Assembly: GCA_949987565.1 (NCBI GenBank)
Contig: OX465110.1
Span: 1,274,233 to 1,338,232, forward strand
Length of the DNA stretch: 64,000 nucleotides
Origin: Luidia sarsii
Lineage: Eukaryota; Echinodermata; Asteroidea; Paxillosida; Luidiidae
Direction: 5' to 3'
The notes under the pieces were generated by a model that saw nothing but the letters and a program-made list of their open reading frames with translations, was not told the DNA's origin and made no database searches. Numbering within the stretch: the first letter of the stretch is position 1; every line of letters begins with the position of its first letter. Made by a program: the position numbers and the translations under genes. Of the stretch, positions 1-12,839 are shown piece after piece.

Positions 1-2270
1 AACTCCCATCCTACACACACAATGTATATAATCAGGGCCTAGGCTACATCAACCGGCAATTCTTTCACAACCTCATCACGGCCCACGGCAATATGTTCCC
101 ATGTATTTTGCATGGCTCCGTTGCCTGGTACATGTAGTTGGGTTGTTTTGGGGTTTTTTTTCCCCTCTCGCTTTCTTCCTTTTGAAGTCATGAAATATTC
201 AGTATTGTTTCGCCGGCCACTACTGTACATGTACACGTACCGCCCACCCTCTCTCTGGCCTCCCATACCCGTTGAGATTTGGTCGGTCGCCAAGGCATCA
301 ATATCGCAGGCTGCCGGTCAAGGGAATGAGAGTGGCGAATGACCGTCAACAACTAGCGTGGGAGGGAAACGACTTTCAATTTTTATTTTTTTTCCAATTT
401 TATTTTATTTTTCTCAGGGCCATTCCCAACAGAGCATCATAAGCTCAACGATGCTCAGAATTCCTCAAAAAGGAGAAAAATCAATACCCTTTAGATGATG
501 AGCCAAGTCATCTCCTCTCCGTTCCGACAACAATGTCAGTGGCCAATATCCAAGCAGCGCTCCTTTCAGAACCCACTCTAATGACCAATAACACTGTCAA
601 CAATGTACAGGGCCCGGAATTACGATCCTAGCAGGACCAACCATCAATCCGCCCCGATCCCCAATACTTCCCCAAATTGAATTCATTTGGATGATTACAA
701 AAAAAAATAAAAAATCTTGGAGGTTCTGAGGATGTAAACAAAGTGGAGATGGAGAGGCAAGGAGAAACCGAAGACAGATAGACTGGTTCTGTGGAAGACG
801 ATGACAAGATAGACAGGGGAGAAGCCTAGGAACTAGATTTCACTTTGCTGGGAGGTCGTCCCTCAAATGGCCTCAATCCTTCCTCACTGCAGGCTTCTAA
901 TGCATTTTAATTCCGCCCGTTCCTCCGTGCGTCCGTCGACCAAAAACACGTGGCTTCCTGCGAGTCCAGGCGTGCAATGCCCTGCCTAGTCGGTCTGTCG
1001 GATGCTCTGAATGAGCCACTAATTGCCTAATTGCCAAATCGCATCAAGTCACCATTAGGCGTCCTAAGCGCTCAGCCCTCACTTTCTTTGGGGTACATAA
1101 TGAGAGTGGAAGTGATTTAATGACGGGTACAATGTACCTCCACTCCTATCCAACTATCCCTTTCCTGTCCTAGCTTACAAAAGAGGAAGACAAAAACACA
1201 GCATCATACCGGTATCTCCCATCTCCCACTGGGCTCTGAAACAAAAAATACTAGCGACCATACGCAAGCTTAGGAAGGAAAACGGTGCATGTTGCAAACT
1301 GCTCACTGAACCCCCCCCCAAAAAAAAAAAAAAGAAAAAAAAAAAAAGAAGAAGAAGCAAAACTAAAAAATGGGTGTAACATTTTTATCCTAGCAGGACC
1401 TTTCTCAAAAACAGAAAGACAAGGATAAAAGCACAAATTTTTATAGAAAGGGAGTGCAGTAATCAATACAACAAATGAAGATATCATTTGCTTTGTTCTT
1501 GAACTTTCAGCAGAGCTGCCCAACCTTTCTGTGGTCCTATTTAAAACAAAAATGACAAGAAATCACTGACACTGAATACAGTAAGGTAAATCATTGATGT
1601 ACACTGTATCATTTCCCTTTTTCAGTTGTTTTTAACTTCAACAGCAATCAACTTCATGGGGGCACATGCAACCTTGTTTATTTCTACAAGAACATTATCA
1701 ACTAAATTTGGATGCGAAAAAATGTGAAAAAGGGTTCTTTTTTGGAGTCTACTGGACCAATGGCTAATTTAACGAATCAGAGATGAGCGACTTCATCTTG
1801 GTAGGATTAAAAAGCTCCGGGTCAAAGCTCTCCCCATTATTAGATAAGTTTTCTGTAACCTGCTCATGTGCACTGCGGCGTACAAAGTGCTTTTTTAAAT
1901 GGCACTCATTCCACGTCATTTCCTAGTTTGTCAACCACTTTGGATGATGGGATTAATCGGCTGGGTGTTTCCAAAGGCATGCCTGGATTGGAAGTGCTGA
2001 CAATCAGAATGTCTGCCGGGCGAAGGACTCCCACACAGTGCAAAGAGTTTGTTTGCTGTTCCAAGACTGAAATGTATGGTACAAAATATGCAACTTGTAC
2101 AGTGTAAGTGTCAATGCTGTAAAAAGAATCATTCAGAGAGGGAATTCGGGCGAAAACCCGACCTTTTCTGGAAATGGTTTGGATTTTTATTCACCTCCAA
2201 CATTTCTGAGTGGCTTTGGAGCAATTGGGAATCATAGTGGACCAATGAGATTTCAGAGTCCATTTAGCCA
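1..2270. other. No recognisable gene; unique DNA with a foldback remnant
   Basis: I see no coding exon. Positions 860-1120 are relatively unique and carry several TAAT/ATTA homeodomain-type cores close together, which could be a regulatory element. A poly-C/poly-A stretch lies at 1310-1350. A degraded copy of the CCTAGCAGGACCTTTCTC foldback family lies at about 1388-1412. The region may be part of the first intron of the syntrophin gene. Confidence 0.5.
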
Positions 2271-2800
2271 TTCTGCCATTGGCTGAACAACTGCAGAGCA
2301 GTTGCCATTCATCCAATGGCATTCCACGACCTATAAACCTTTCACACAAGTCTTTTCTTGCATTCATGGGATTCTGCCATTGGCTGAACAACTGTGGGGC
2401 AGTTGACATTCATCCAATGGGATTACATGACCCATAAACCTTTCACACAGGACTTTTCTTGCATTCATGGGATTCTGCCATTGGCTGAACAACTGTGGGG
2501 CAGTTGTCATTCATCCAATGGGATTACACGACCCATAAACCTTTCACACAGGACTTTTCTTGCATTCATGGGATTCTGCCATTGGCTGAACAACTGCAGA
2601 GCAGTTGACATTCATCAATGGGATTTCACGACCTATAAACCTTTCACACAAGTCTTTTCTTGCATCCATGGATTCTGCCATTGGCTTAACAACTGCAGGG
2701 CAGTTGTCATTCATCCAATGGGATTACACGACCCATAAACCTTTCACACAGGACTTTTTCTAGCATTCATGTGGGACTCTGCTATTGGCTGGACAATTGT
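2271..2800. repeat. 101-bp tandem array with paired inverted CCAAT boxes
   Basis: The anchor TTCTGCCATTGGCTGAACAA recurs near 2271, 2372, 2473, 2574 and 2673, with a diverged copy near 2778. The period is therefore 101 bp (once 99), with about five full units. Each unit has an internal dyad: CCATTGG, then CAACTG, a short gap, CAGTTG, and finally CCAATGG. That places two oppositely oriented CCAAT boxes (NF-Y type) around a CAACTG/CAGTTG pair. More CCAAT boxes flank the array (2240-2250, 2865-2905). The open frames across it result from stop-poor repeats, so I do not call a gene. Confidence 0.85.
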
Positions 2801-3506
2801 AAGCGTGCTTTCACTGAGCCGATGAGATTTCACTTGTGAATTAAACCAATCGTCCTCGGGAATTGGACCAATCAGATCATGTTTTAGAACCTAAACCAAC
2901 CAATCACATCAACCCAAACATAGCTTGAATCCTTCATAATACAACAACCACACGCAATGAATCTTCTCCAAAGTTTTCTCGGAGTGTGTTTAGAACTGTC
3001 TTTCTGAGGCAGAGCAATTAACAAATTCAAAAGGCCATGGGCATTCTCATGATAAGCATCGTTCCAATCCACATCCACAAGACGGAGTCACACTCTTGCA
3101 AGACGTACGCCTTACTTTAAAGTGCCCCTCTATCCAGAACCTCATCAAGCACTGGGTCTTCTCAACGTTCTGCATCAGCCTTCGCTAATCAATCATGATA
3201 ATTTACGGTTGGCGCATCACCCCTGACTTAATTGATGTAGCGAAACGAGGAAGGGACAAAGAGGAATCCTGGGGAAAGAAAGCGGCGCCGAAAGAGAGAG
3301 AGAGAGAGAGCGGGGAGCATGACGGGTAGAATGGCTCTCGTTGCTCATGGTTTGATCATTAGAAAAACACATGCCGACCCTAGCTGCCTAGCACAGAGTG
3401 ATTAAGGTAATGGACTTGCTCTTGCCATTAGAGACAGGAAAAAAGGACAGGCTACCCGGGCCAGTCCATCTAGGGTTGAAGTCATGTAATGATACAAACT
3501 TTCCTT

Positions 3507-4060
3507 GACTTGTGGATTATTTGGTGGCCAGGTGGATCATTTGGTGGCCAGGTGGATCATTTGGTGGCCAAGTGGATCATTTGGTGCTAAGTGGATTATT
3601 TGGTGGCCAGGTGGATCATTTGGTGGCCAAGTGGATCATTTGGTGGCTAAGTGGATTATTTGGTGGCCAGGTGGATCATTTGGTGGCTAAGCGGATTATT
3701 TGGTGGCCAGGTGGATCATTGGTGACCAGGTGGATCATTTGGTGGCCAAGTGGATCATTTGGTGGCTAAGTGGATTATTTGGTGACCAGGTGGATCATTT
3801 GGTGGCCAAGTGGATCATTTGGTGGCTAAGTGGATTATTTGGTGGCCAGGTGGATCATTTGGTGGCCAAGTGGATCATTTGGTGGCTAAGTGGATTATTT
3901 GGTGACCAGGTGGATCATTTGGTGGCCAAGTGGATCATTTGGTGGCTAAGTGGATTATTTGGTGGCCAGGTGGATCATTTGGTGGCCAAGTGGATCATTT
4001 GGTGGCTAAGTGGATTATTTGGTGGCCAGGTGGATCATTTGGTGGCCAAAGGGATTCTTT
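3507..4060. repeat. 20-bp minisatellite with 60-bp higher-order unit
   Basis: The basic unit is GTGGATCATTTGGTGGCCAG (20 bp). From about 3590 onward, three variants ending CCAA, CTAA and CCAG alternate, giving a 60-bp higher-order repeat copied about seven times. Occasional GGTGACC variants mark sub-blocks. All three forward frames stay open because no unit contains a stop, which explains ORFs of up to 141 codons. This is not a protein gene. Confidence 0.9.
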
Positions 4061-5010
4061 GGTGCTCCAACAGACCATGTGATGGCCCTGAACACAATAA
4101 GGCTTTAGATTTCAGTTCTTTGTGAGCATGTTCTTGATCTTTCGTGGTCAGTCAGGCCTCGGTTTTAGGTGGCCTCAAGCTGCTTTTAGTGGCCAGTGGA
4201 TCCCTGGCTACTATCTACGCCAAGGTGTCATCTTCCGTAATATGATGCACTTGTTATACAGAAATTGGCTTGCTGACTACAACAACTTGAAATCTTTTGC
4301 AAAGTTTAAGAGTCTGACATTTTCATCCTCGCAGGCCCTTCCTCCCGAGCAAAATGCGTGTATCTCTTTCAAATTACCAGGGTATGTCTGATCCAGAGGT
4401 GTGCTGTACCCTCAACTCACAATAAGAGGATGCTACTGGAAAGATGTTGGCCTTTCACAAGCCGGGTCACGAGGTCTGGAAACAGTGTGCTCTGTGCTGA
4501 TACTGGGCCAAGTGTCTCAATCCGACCATCACGACGGAGGGCCGGTGTGCATGACCAACGCCTAAGACCAGAGTTGTAAAACTTGCAACACGATGCCTCC
4601 GACAACACGTCTGGGAGATGAGCGGGAGGAAGGGGAGGTTCTTAGAGAGAAGGCGATGGTTCTAAGAGCCAGAACTCACAAGAAGGTAGTCACTGCTCAC
4701 AGAAAGCCAGTTCTTAAAGTGTGTTGGCACACATTTTGATCTAGGCCTCAGGTTATGGCTGTAAAACATACATGTGTAAGTAATCAATGTCTGAGACTTT
4801 CATGTATGCCACCAAAATTTGAAATTCGATACAAGAGTACAAAGTTTCAATGAACTGATTAAGGTTTTTGACCAACAGAGGTACATGTATTGGTCAACCT
4901 AATCTTTACAAGTTACAGTTACACATGTACGTGTATGATGTACACTGTACATGTACATGTACTTGTTCATACTTGTGCAATGGAGGAAATGGATTAGTGG
5001 CTACACACCA
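4061..5010. other. Intergenic/intronic DNA without a recognised gene
   Basis: The minisatellite decays into unique sequence at about 4060. ORFs of 60-90 codons here have no recognisable domain. A TGTACA-rich patch lies at 4915-4970, just before the assembly gap. Confidence 0.4.
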
Positions 5011-5210
5011 NNNNNNNNNNNNNNNNNNNNNNNNNNNNNNNNNNNNNNNNNNNNNNNNNNNNNNNNNNNNNNNNNNNNNNNNNNNNNNNNNNNNNNNNNN
5101 NNNNNNNNNNNNNNNNNNNNNNNNNNNNNNNNNNNNNNNNNNNNNNNNNNNNNNNNNNNNNNNNNNNNNNNNNNNNNNNNNNNNNNNNNNNNNNNNNNNN
5201 NNNNNNNNNN
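5011..5210. other. Assembly gap (200 N)
   Basis: Exactly 200 N, a conventional scaffold spacer, so the true distance may differ. It follows a TGTACA palindromic tract, a sequence type that is hard to assemble. Confidence 0.99.
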
Positions 5211-5959
5211 TTAATGGGAATTTAGGCATATTAACCTAAAAATGAGTTTTAGACAAACTTAAAAAAAAAATCTTTAAAATAGGGGGAAAATGGAAATTAA
5301 AAAATTGTATTGACGTCGCCAAAAAAAAATCGCCTATAAAGGGCATTAAAAATGTCTGACAGTATCTTTTGTCACTTTGAAAATCCAACCATGACCCCAT
5401 TTTTCAGATTTCAATGGCTGCACCTAATGTCATGTAACTATGACAGCTTCAGGTATGTGTAACTTCATGCATCACTTCCAATGCACTTTCTTATACCTGC
5501 ACCCAAGCAAAGCAAAGACATTAATCCTCCAGCAATGAATTCTTATAGAGACCAAGCCCCTGTCTGGAAACGAGATATGAACATGAGACTGACTAGGGTC
5601 ACTAAACCTCCAAATAAGCAACACAAAAAATGACAAACTGCTTACTCACTAGAATTTCCCCAAATCGTTCAAATCATAAACAAATTCCCCGTCCCATCTC
5701 CACATCCCCCATCCCTCAGTTCCCCCTTTTGTTGTTTTGTTTGCTTGACTGTGAGTGGCTTTCTTTCCACTTGACTACCGGTAACCCAAGGCAAACTGTC
5801 TCATTTGTCCACTTGTGTGTTTGAGTCATTTAGCCCTTGACGAAGGTCCTGCTAGGATCCAAACGTTAGGCCACTAACTACAATTTTGCATTTTACCACA
5901 GGTCCAACGGGTTGGTAAACAGTTAGCAACAGATTTACATTTTTCGTTCTTAAACTAAA

Positions 5960-7062
5960 CTAAAATTAGGAGGGCCCGATGTTTCGATCCTAGCAGGACC
6001 TTTCTCAAAGGCAGAATCAGTCTGCCTTGGAGAAAGGTCCTGCTAGAAGCAAAATGTCAGGCCCTCCTAATTTTTGACGTTGGGATTTTGGTCATTTTAG
6101 TCAGTAAGCAGTTTGCAATTTTTTTTTACAAAGTTCTCTTTCTGATATAAAAAACCAAAATGCAAATGTCAAAATATATATCACTTAAACTAAACTAAAC
6201 GGATTAAACTTGAAAGTGAACTTCAAATGGCTGGGCAATGATCCAGACACAGAACCCCACTATTATTTTCCAAGCAGAAATGTGCTGTGAGTATACACTC
6301 ATTCTTTCAACACAAACATCGCCTTTTTTTGTGTTTTTTTTTTGTAAGATGCTTCCATACATGTACATTGTATCCCCTTCGGGTTGATAGCCATGCTTAA
6401 AATACCCACCAGGAATAATTCCATTCCGGAATGTTCGCCCGCTGTCAATATTTTGAGCCCCGTTCTCTAGTTCCCTTGTCAGAGACGACACGCTGGGCGA
6501 GTAATGACGAACTCTCACGCCGGGGATCTCAGTCAAGAGGGTCGAGCATGAATGAAATACCTCCCATCCCAAGACTGGCATCCTGTCAATATTCACATCC
6601 ACGCCGAGATAAAAACTGACAAGACGTGCGCCAGCAATGACGCGGGAAGAATTGGCACGATATTAGCGCAGCGTTGATGTTAAAACACCACTCGTCATGG
6701 CCATGGTAACGCGTACAGGCTGATGAACATAAAACATTAATTTTTGGAAAGGAGATGGGGGGACTAACAATGTATTATTCATCGCACATGCTGTGACCAA
6801 AACAGTAATAATTGACAGAAATTAATGAGATTTTTTTTTTTTTTTTTGGACATTTGCATTTTGGTCTTTTATATCAGAAAGAGAAATTTTTAAAAAAAAA
6901 TTGCGAACTGCTTACTGACTAAAATGACCAAAACCCCAACGTCAAAAATTAGGAGGGCCTGACGTTTCGCTTCTAGCAGGACCTTTCTCCAAGGCAGACT
7001 GATTCTGCCTTTGAGAAAGGTCCTGCTAGGATCGAAACATCAGGTCCTCCTAATTTCAACCA
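5960..7062. mobile_element. Composite foldback element: ~210-bp inverted arms, ~680-bp core
   Basis: The left arm (about 5960-6170) and right arm (about 6850-7062) are reverse complements over roughly 210 bp with scattered mismatches. Each arm is itself a foldback: it contains CCTAGCAGGACCTTTCTC and, about 30 bp on, its inverse. The arms also share the family flank GTCAGTAAGCAGTTTGCAA and a segment reading TTTCTGATATAAAA. The core, 6171-6849, is unrelated to the arms and includes a GC-richer stretch (6420-6720) with two copies of TGTCAATATT. No transposase is visible. It looks like a non-autonomous foldback element, or two nested insertions of one family that captured host DNA. Confidence 0.75.
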
Positions 7063-7399
7063 GTTTTTTAACTAAAGAATTTAAGGGGGCTTGATGTATC
7101 AATCCTTGAGGGTCCTTTCCCAAGACAAAAGGTCCCTGAAAAATGTCTCACACACAATGTAGTGCAATAATTTCCAAACAATGATATATCCATGTACAGT
7201 ACAGTGTGTATGTACATGTACATCATGAATTATTCACCGATTGCTTGTGCTAGAAAATAAACGTTGTCGTAGTATTCCTAAGGGTCAATGCAGGGGTGCA
7301 GCTGTACAATCAAAATTAAAAAATGGATGAAATCATTTTCCGTAACCCTCTGCAATTTGGGGTAACATGCATTAGTAAACAGGGTCCTTTGAATTGTCA

Positions 7400-7550
7400 G
7401 ATGCATGTACCGGGTACATGTACTGTATATGTATGCATACTATGTACATACTGTACATACAATGTACATGTACATGTACATGTACATGTACATGTACGGT
7501 ACTGTACATTGTAGGCCTACAATACTGACATGTACAATGTATACCGGTAT
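7400..7550. repeat. TGTACA palindromic microsatellite
   Basis: Overlapping ACATGT/TGTACA hexamers, with a nearly pure run at 7463-7500. The hexamer is its own reverse complement, so the tract is a continuous palindrome. Confidence 0.9.
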
Positions 7551-7559
7551 GGCGGTATT

Positions 7560-7695
7560 ATTAATTGCAAACTGCTTACTGACGAATTTCAGAAATCACA
7601 TGTAGGAGGGCCTGATGTTTCGATCCTAGCAGGACCTTTCTCAACAAAATGAGAATTCTCCTCCTAGGATTGAATTGTCACAGTGAGTGACACCC
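7560..7695. mobile_element. Foldback-family copy (diverged)
   Basis: It has the family flank TTGCAAACTGCTTACTGAC, followed by AGGAGGGCCTGATGTTTCGA and CCTAGCAGGACCTTTCTC. The return arm (CTCCTAGGATTGAATTGTCA) is degenerate. Confidence 0.7.
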
Positions 7696-7869
7696 TCCTA
7701 ATTTTCGATAAAATATACACAAATATGGGCCTACCGATCAGAAATAATGGAAAGGTGAGATTCCTGGTACATGTAAGTAAATACTGCACACATTATGTAC
7801 ATGTACAGGTACCATGTACATGTACATGTACATTGTACATTGTTATAATTTTTATTAAAATGGTGGGGG

Positions 7870-7934
7870 ATCCATTTTCCCAACACCGATAAATGTCCAC
7901 CCGGTGGACATTTATCGGTGTTGGGAAAATGGAT
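7870..7934. repeat. Perfect 31-bp inverted repeat, 3-nt loop
   Basis: Arms 7870-7900 and 7904-7934 are perfect reverse complements separated by CCG. The inner arm reads ACACCGATAAATGTCCAC. It sits between two TGTACA patches (7796-7845 and 8005-8066). I see no terminal duplication that would mark a transposon. Confidence 0.9.
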
Positions 7935-8099
7935 AAATACATTTTAGAAATGGAACATTCTACTTCACAGGGTGTAATATGTGTATGAATCACAATATTC
8001 ATGGAATATACTGTACATGTACATGTACTGTACATATACAATAACATACATGTACATTTTGTACAATGCACTTTAAAATAAGTGTCTTGACATTATTAC

Positions 8100-10040
8100 T
8101 ACACTGACACTTTCTCGCATAGTTCAAATGTACAGCATATTAGATCTTGTCCAATATTGGAGGAATGAATAATTGACACCAATTCTCATTCCCTAAGGGT
8201 AGTTGCCACGTGAGCAACGAGATAGATAGTGGCAATAATATCTGGAGTACATTGTATGTACATGCATGTATATGACAGAAACGTGCACGGTTGTTGTTGT
8301 GGTTGGAATTCATCAACCACACACACACACACAGGCTGACTCCTGCCCACACTAACTCGCTGGTTGCCATGGTATTTTAGCCAAAGGGGAGTGTGGATGT
8401 GTGGGTGGCCTAAGGAGTAAAGACTGTTTTTGGAGAGATTAGGGGATTTTTTTCTCACAGAATTTTGCTTCAACTGTAACTTGTCTCCATCACTTTCACC
8501 AGTCAGCTGAAAATACGGGTTGCAGTTTTCAGACACTTTGTTAGGCCCATGGTTTATTTTCTTCCCCATAACAGAGAACAGTATCTTCCTAAAAAAAAAA
8601 CACACCCCAGATTACTGTCTTGCTCCCTGCAAGACCTTTCTAAAAGGCAGAAATATTTCAATCTGGCTTTGAGAAACGTCCGGCTGATATTGAAAACATC
8701 TGTCTCTCTTGTGAAGATTGTGGAGATTGATTCATCTTTATTCATTGACAGTTTCTTGTTATCTTGGCAATAACTTTCTGAAACATCAGGTCATCTTAAT
8801 TTTCTGAATTTTAAATTTTTTTGGTACAACTGTAGTGTAAGTCACTAAGATATTGGCAACATTCCCTTTTGACATTTTTCTAAATCCCGATTAAAGCATC
8901 GTTTGCACTGAACTTTTTTTTTACCAAGACCGTGGGTAACATTTCAATGGGAAATCTCTCCGGCATCCGCACTTAGATTATCAACGTGAGTAGATAACTG
9001 CAACGACAGGTACAGCATACTGACTGACTAAATACAAATGCATGAGATGTCGTGTCTGCACTAGACTTTCAACTCCTCCCTGGTTAAACCATGGTTAAAC
9101 TGACCTGGTCAATTTAACTGGGCAGAAGTCAGTCGGTTAACAGTATAGTACATGTACATGTACCGGAGAGGAACACTTCCTGGGCTGTCCACACTGGACT
9201 TAAAATGATCAAGTTACCCTTTGCTCAGTTAGTTGCCCCTCCAAAAAAAAGTCCAGTGCGAACAGGGAAGAAAAAGAACCAGTTTGGTTCCTTTAAGGCC
9301 CTTCAATCTGAAACCAAACATTCCAAACAAACATGTCTGACAGACAAACAAACATTGATAATGTAGAGTAGCAGAAGAGACAGACCAGTAGAGAAAACAT
9401 CCCCATCCATGACAATATCCAGCCAGATAAGGAGGCAAGGTTCGTCCAAATGGCCCTTCACTTCCACTGCCAGGAACAACCTTCTAACGAAGGAGCGTAC
9501 TCTCCCCAGAGAAACAAAAAAAAACGACCGATAACTTAACATCTTGGGCGTTGATATTGCCCGGAGTCGGTGTTCCGTTGCAGGATGTTACCAGCGTTCT
9601 TTCATTCAATCCCCCTTCCTCCCATCTGTGCTCATTCTGACTGTTATTGTGATGTGCATGGGTGCGTGTTCTCCCTGTCGGTGCCAGCACTGGAGTCCCT
9701 CCTCGCCGGACTTCATGCCCTTAGCCCCAAGACTTAGACATTGTGTCCCCTCCCCCACGCTCTCTCTCTCTCTCCCCCTCCGTCTCACTCTCCTCTGCCC
9801 TGCTACAACCCTCTAATGGCCAAATTAAAGCAGCGAGACAGCCGGTGAATGCCGTGTGCGTTTGCTCTGAACAGTTGGGCTGGGTGTATCCCTACGGCAA
9901 AGTATTGTACAAGCCATCGCACAGGGCCTAACACGTTCACAAACCCTCATTAATCGAAAGAAAAGAAAAAAAACCCAACAACTACAGAATAAAGTTAGGC
10001 TTTAAAGAGAAGCTACAACAGCTGAAGCATTGAGAAAAAC
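8100..10040. other. No recognised gene; foldback and MITE remnants
   Basis: 8620-8700 is a diverged copy of the tRNA-free foldback family (GCAAGACCTTTCTAAAAGGCAG and a partial return arm). 8895-9270 contains several motifs resembling GTCCAGTGCGAACAGG in both orientations, typical of a degenerate MITE. 9730-9800 is CT-rich. No coding exon is recognisable. Confidence 0.4.
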
Positions 10041-10041
10041 A

Positions 10042-11690
10042 ACCAAATTTGACATACATTGTACACTGTACATGTGTACACTGTACAATTTGAATGAGAC
10101 AAATGCAAACTACAGTACATGTTCTGTACACTGTGCAGTTCGTATCTAGAGCAATATATTGGAAAAAGGTGTACCGGTATACAGTAGTGTGAATCAAGTT
10201 ATGTTAATCAAGTCATATACTGTACATGTGCATAAAATGTCCATGTGCACACTGTACATGTACATGTGTACACGTGTATTTTTATTTTTAAGAGTTAAGA
10301 TTCAGAGTATACAGGTACATGTACATGTACAAAATGTATACATGTACAAATGTACAGTGTACTGTACAGTAGTTATTTACACCTAGGCAGAAATCTCCAG
10401 GTATTGGGAGCACTTGGCCGTCATTTCAGACTTTGAATCCTGGCAGGACCTTCCTCAGGCTCAAAGGCAGAACTGCAGAAGATATGGATTCTAACTTTGA
10501 CAACCTGGGACTGTTTGGATCGAAACTCAAGCCCTCTAAATAGGCCTACATGTACTGTAATTGTGGACTTTAGTCATATCTTCTGTTGCAGGTTTTGTGT
10601 ATTTTTTTTTACATGTACACTGTACAATTGTGTACAGTACATGTATGTACTGTATGCTGTGCACAAAACACCTTTACATACGTGTACACAAATGAACTAT
10701 ACGTGTACATGTACAGGGAGTACATGTACATATTTGTACATGTGCAGGTTGTACATTGTACAGGGGTACATGTACATTATTCATTAACACTTACACAGTG
10801 AACATCCAGGTGTACATGTACATGTACAATGTATCGGTATGTAAACATTCATGTACATGTACATGTACATGTACTGTACAATGTACACGTATGTACATGT
10901 ACATGTACATGTACACATACTGTACAGCACGTACATGTACAGTACATGTACATGTACACATGTACTGGTACATGTACATGTACATGTACCAGTACATGTA
11001 CATGTACATCGTGTACCAGTTCATCAACCACAGGTAACATGATGTATGCATGTATGCAATAATTAATTAACCAGGGGTGTTTGTATAAGGTCTGTCTCTT
11101 CAATACACTTCCAGTAAGCGCTCAAATGAGCTTCCCTTATGCCCATGTGCTTCAAGTCCACTGGGCCAATACTATGTCCACAGAAGCTCAGGAATTATTT
11201 AAAGTGGAATTATTTAACAAACAAACAACCGTTGGTGGTTAATCAGTTGGTTTTTGCTCTGACAGCACTCTGGTACACAATACACACATCATGCTCATGA
11301 TGTGCATGTACATGTACGTGGATGGTTCAGGCAGGGTTGGGATTGAAGTACAGGTACTGTACATGTACATGTACATCATAACAGGTACATGTACAAATGT
11401 GCATGTACACTGTACATGTACATGTACATGTGTACATTTGTACACATGTACATGTACATGTACATGTACATTTTTTATGTACATGTACTGTACATGTACA
11501 CTGTACATGTACAAGATGAACAATGAGTTTTTTCAGTGGATGGAGGCATTCTAAACATTGAACTTAGTGTACAACATGTAGGTGTGCAAAATTTTAACAG
11601 AAAATTGTATTGGTACTGTACAGTATACATGTACATACACGTAATGTACCGTACACGTAAACAATGTACATGTACATGTATGTATACGTC
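10042..11690. repeat. TGTACA palindromic repeat field
   Basis: This is the densest TGTACA/ACATGT field in the window, with major runs at 10215-10350, 10600-10780, 10810-11010 and 11310-11515. Between them are short unique spacers and a diverged foldback copy (10435-10530). Both strands give long frames rich in Met-Tyr, His-Val or Cys-Thr purely from the hexamer, so these frames are not genes. Confidence 0.9.
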
Positions 11691-11730
11691 TATATTTAAA
11701 TTTTAGATTTTTTGTAACTTCATTTTTACT

Positions 11731-11754
11731 TCATTTATCTGTCTGTCTGTCTGC

Positions 11755-11787
<33 letters not shown>

Positions 11788-12090
11788 CACCTGCATGCCT
11801 GACTGTCTGTCTCTCTGCCTGTCTGTCTCTCTGCCTGTCTGTCTGCCTATCTCAGTATCTGTCTGTCTATCTGCCTGTCTGCCTGTCTGTCTGCCCATCT
11901 CAGTATCTGTCTGTCTATCCGCCTGTCTGCCTGTCTGTCTGCCTATGTATCTCAGTATCTGTCTGTCTGTCTGCCTGTCTGCCTGTCTGTCTGCCGATCT
12001 TAGTATCTGTCTGTCTGTCTGCCCTTCCTGCCTGTGCCATCCCTCTGTCAGTCTGCCTGTCTACTTGTCTATTTGTCTGTGTGTTTGTGC
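11731..12090. repeat. (TCTG)n / TCTGCC microsatellite
   Basis: A degenerate TCTG tetranucleotide repeat interspersed with CC and ATCTCAGTA interruptions. The interruption block ATCTCAGTATCTGTC recurs about every 60-70 bp, so part of the tract has a longer tandem period. Confidence 0.9.
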
Positions 12091-12839
12091 AAAGGTGCCA
12101 AACATTATACAGTACTGTACATGCATGTGCACGTGGTTTGAAACCATGGAGCAGAATCCAATAGCAGTTAACATCGAAAGTACGTCAAAAAAGATAAGAT
12201 TTCCTCATTTCAGCTCATGGTCAATCACACTGCCTCCCCATTCCCACAACAATCTTGACATGCACAGCAGAAACACAAACAAGGCCGGGATAATTGCATG
12301 TGCTCCGAAGACGCAGATACAATAAACACACCGCAGGAAAAGGGATACACAATTTATCCTTCAAATCCAGACATCTAGTTAATCTTACAAGTGCTGTATA
12401 AGCAAACTGCCCCAGATCATTGCATTGAAAGTTGCTGAGATTACTTTGGAAGGTGGGCCAGTCGTTCCTTTCCCTAGATGCCCATCTGCTGATCAAGTTT
12501 CTCAGCAAAATTGTGGTCCAGTCAGAAAAACAAACTGACAAACACACCAGGACACCAGACAGACAACCACTGATTGACCAAGCATGGTTGACTTCACCCC
12601 TGTAGACCAACATGGCTAAAGGTGTTTGTTTTCTACCGGCCTTGTACAGGGGGGGGGGGAATAGAGGGGCAGAGGTTTATCAAAATAGGTCCCCTGAGTT
12701 CACCAAAGTTTTTTTATTGAAAAGGATGGGAGGGGGAGGCAAGATTTGGTGCCTGGAACAAATTGCAGTCCTTGAAGACAGAAAGGGATTAGGGCCCCTA
12801 TACTCCACACATTCCTGAAGCTGAGTGAGATATAAACCG

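Noticed and set aside
2271..4060. CRISPR-like array
   Set aside because: Units are contiguous tandem repeats without unique spacers, in a eukaryotic genome.
3505..4125. Long frames encoding a WIIWWPSGSFGGQVDHLVAK-like repeat
   Set aside because: A 20-bp minisatellite that is open in all three frames; no start or splice context.
6204..6602. 132-codon minus-strand frame in the core of the composite foldback element
   Set aside because: No transposase or other motif recognised; the frame crosses sequence of changing composition and ends in the arm.
10497..11554. Met-Tyr, His-Val and Cys-Thr repeat frames on both strands
   Set aside because: Translation of the self-complementary TGTACA hexamer; both strands give the same kind of frame.
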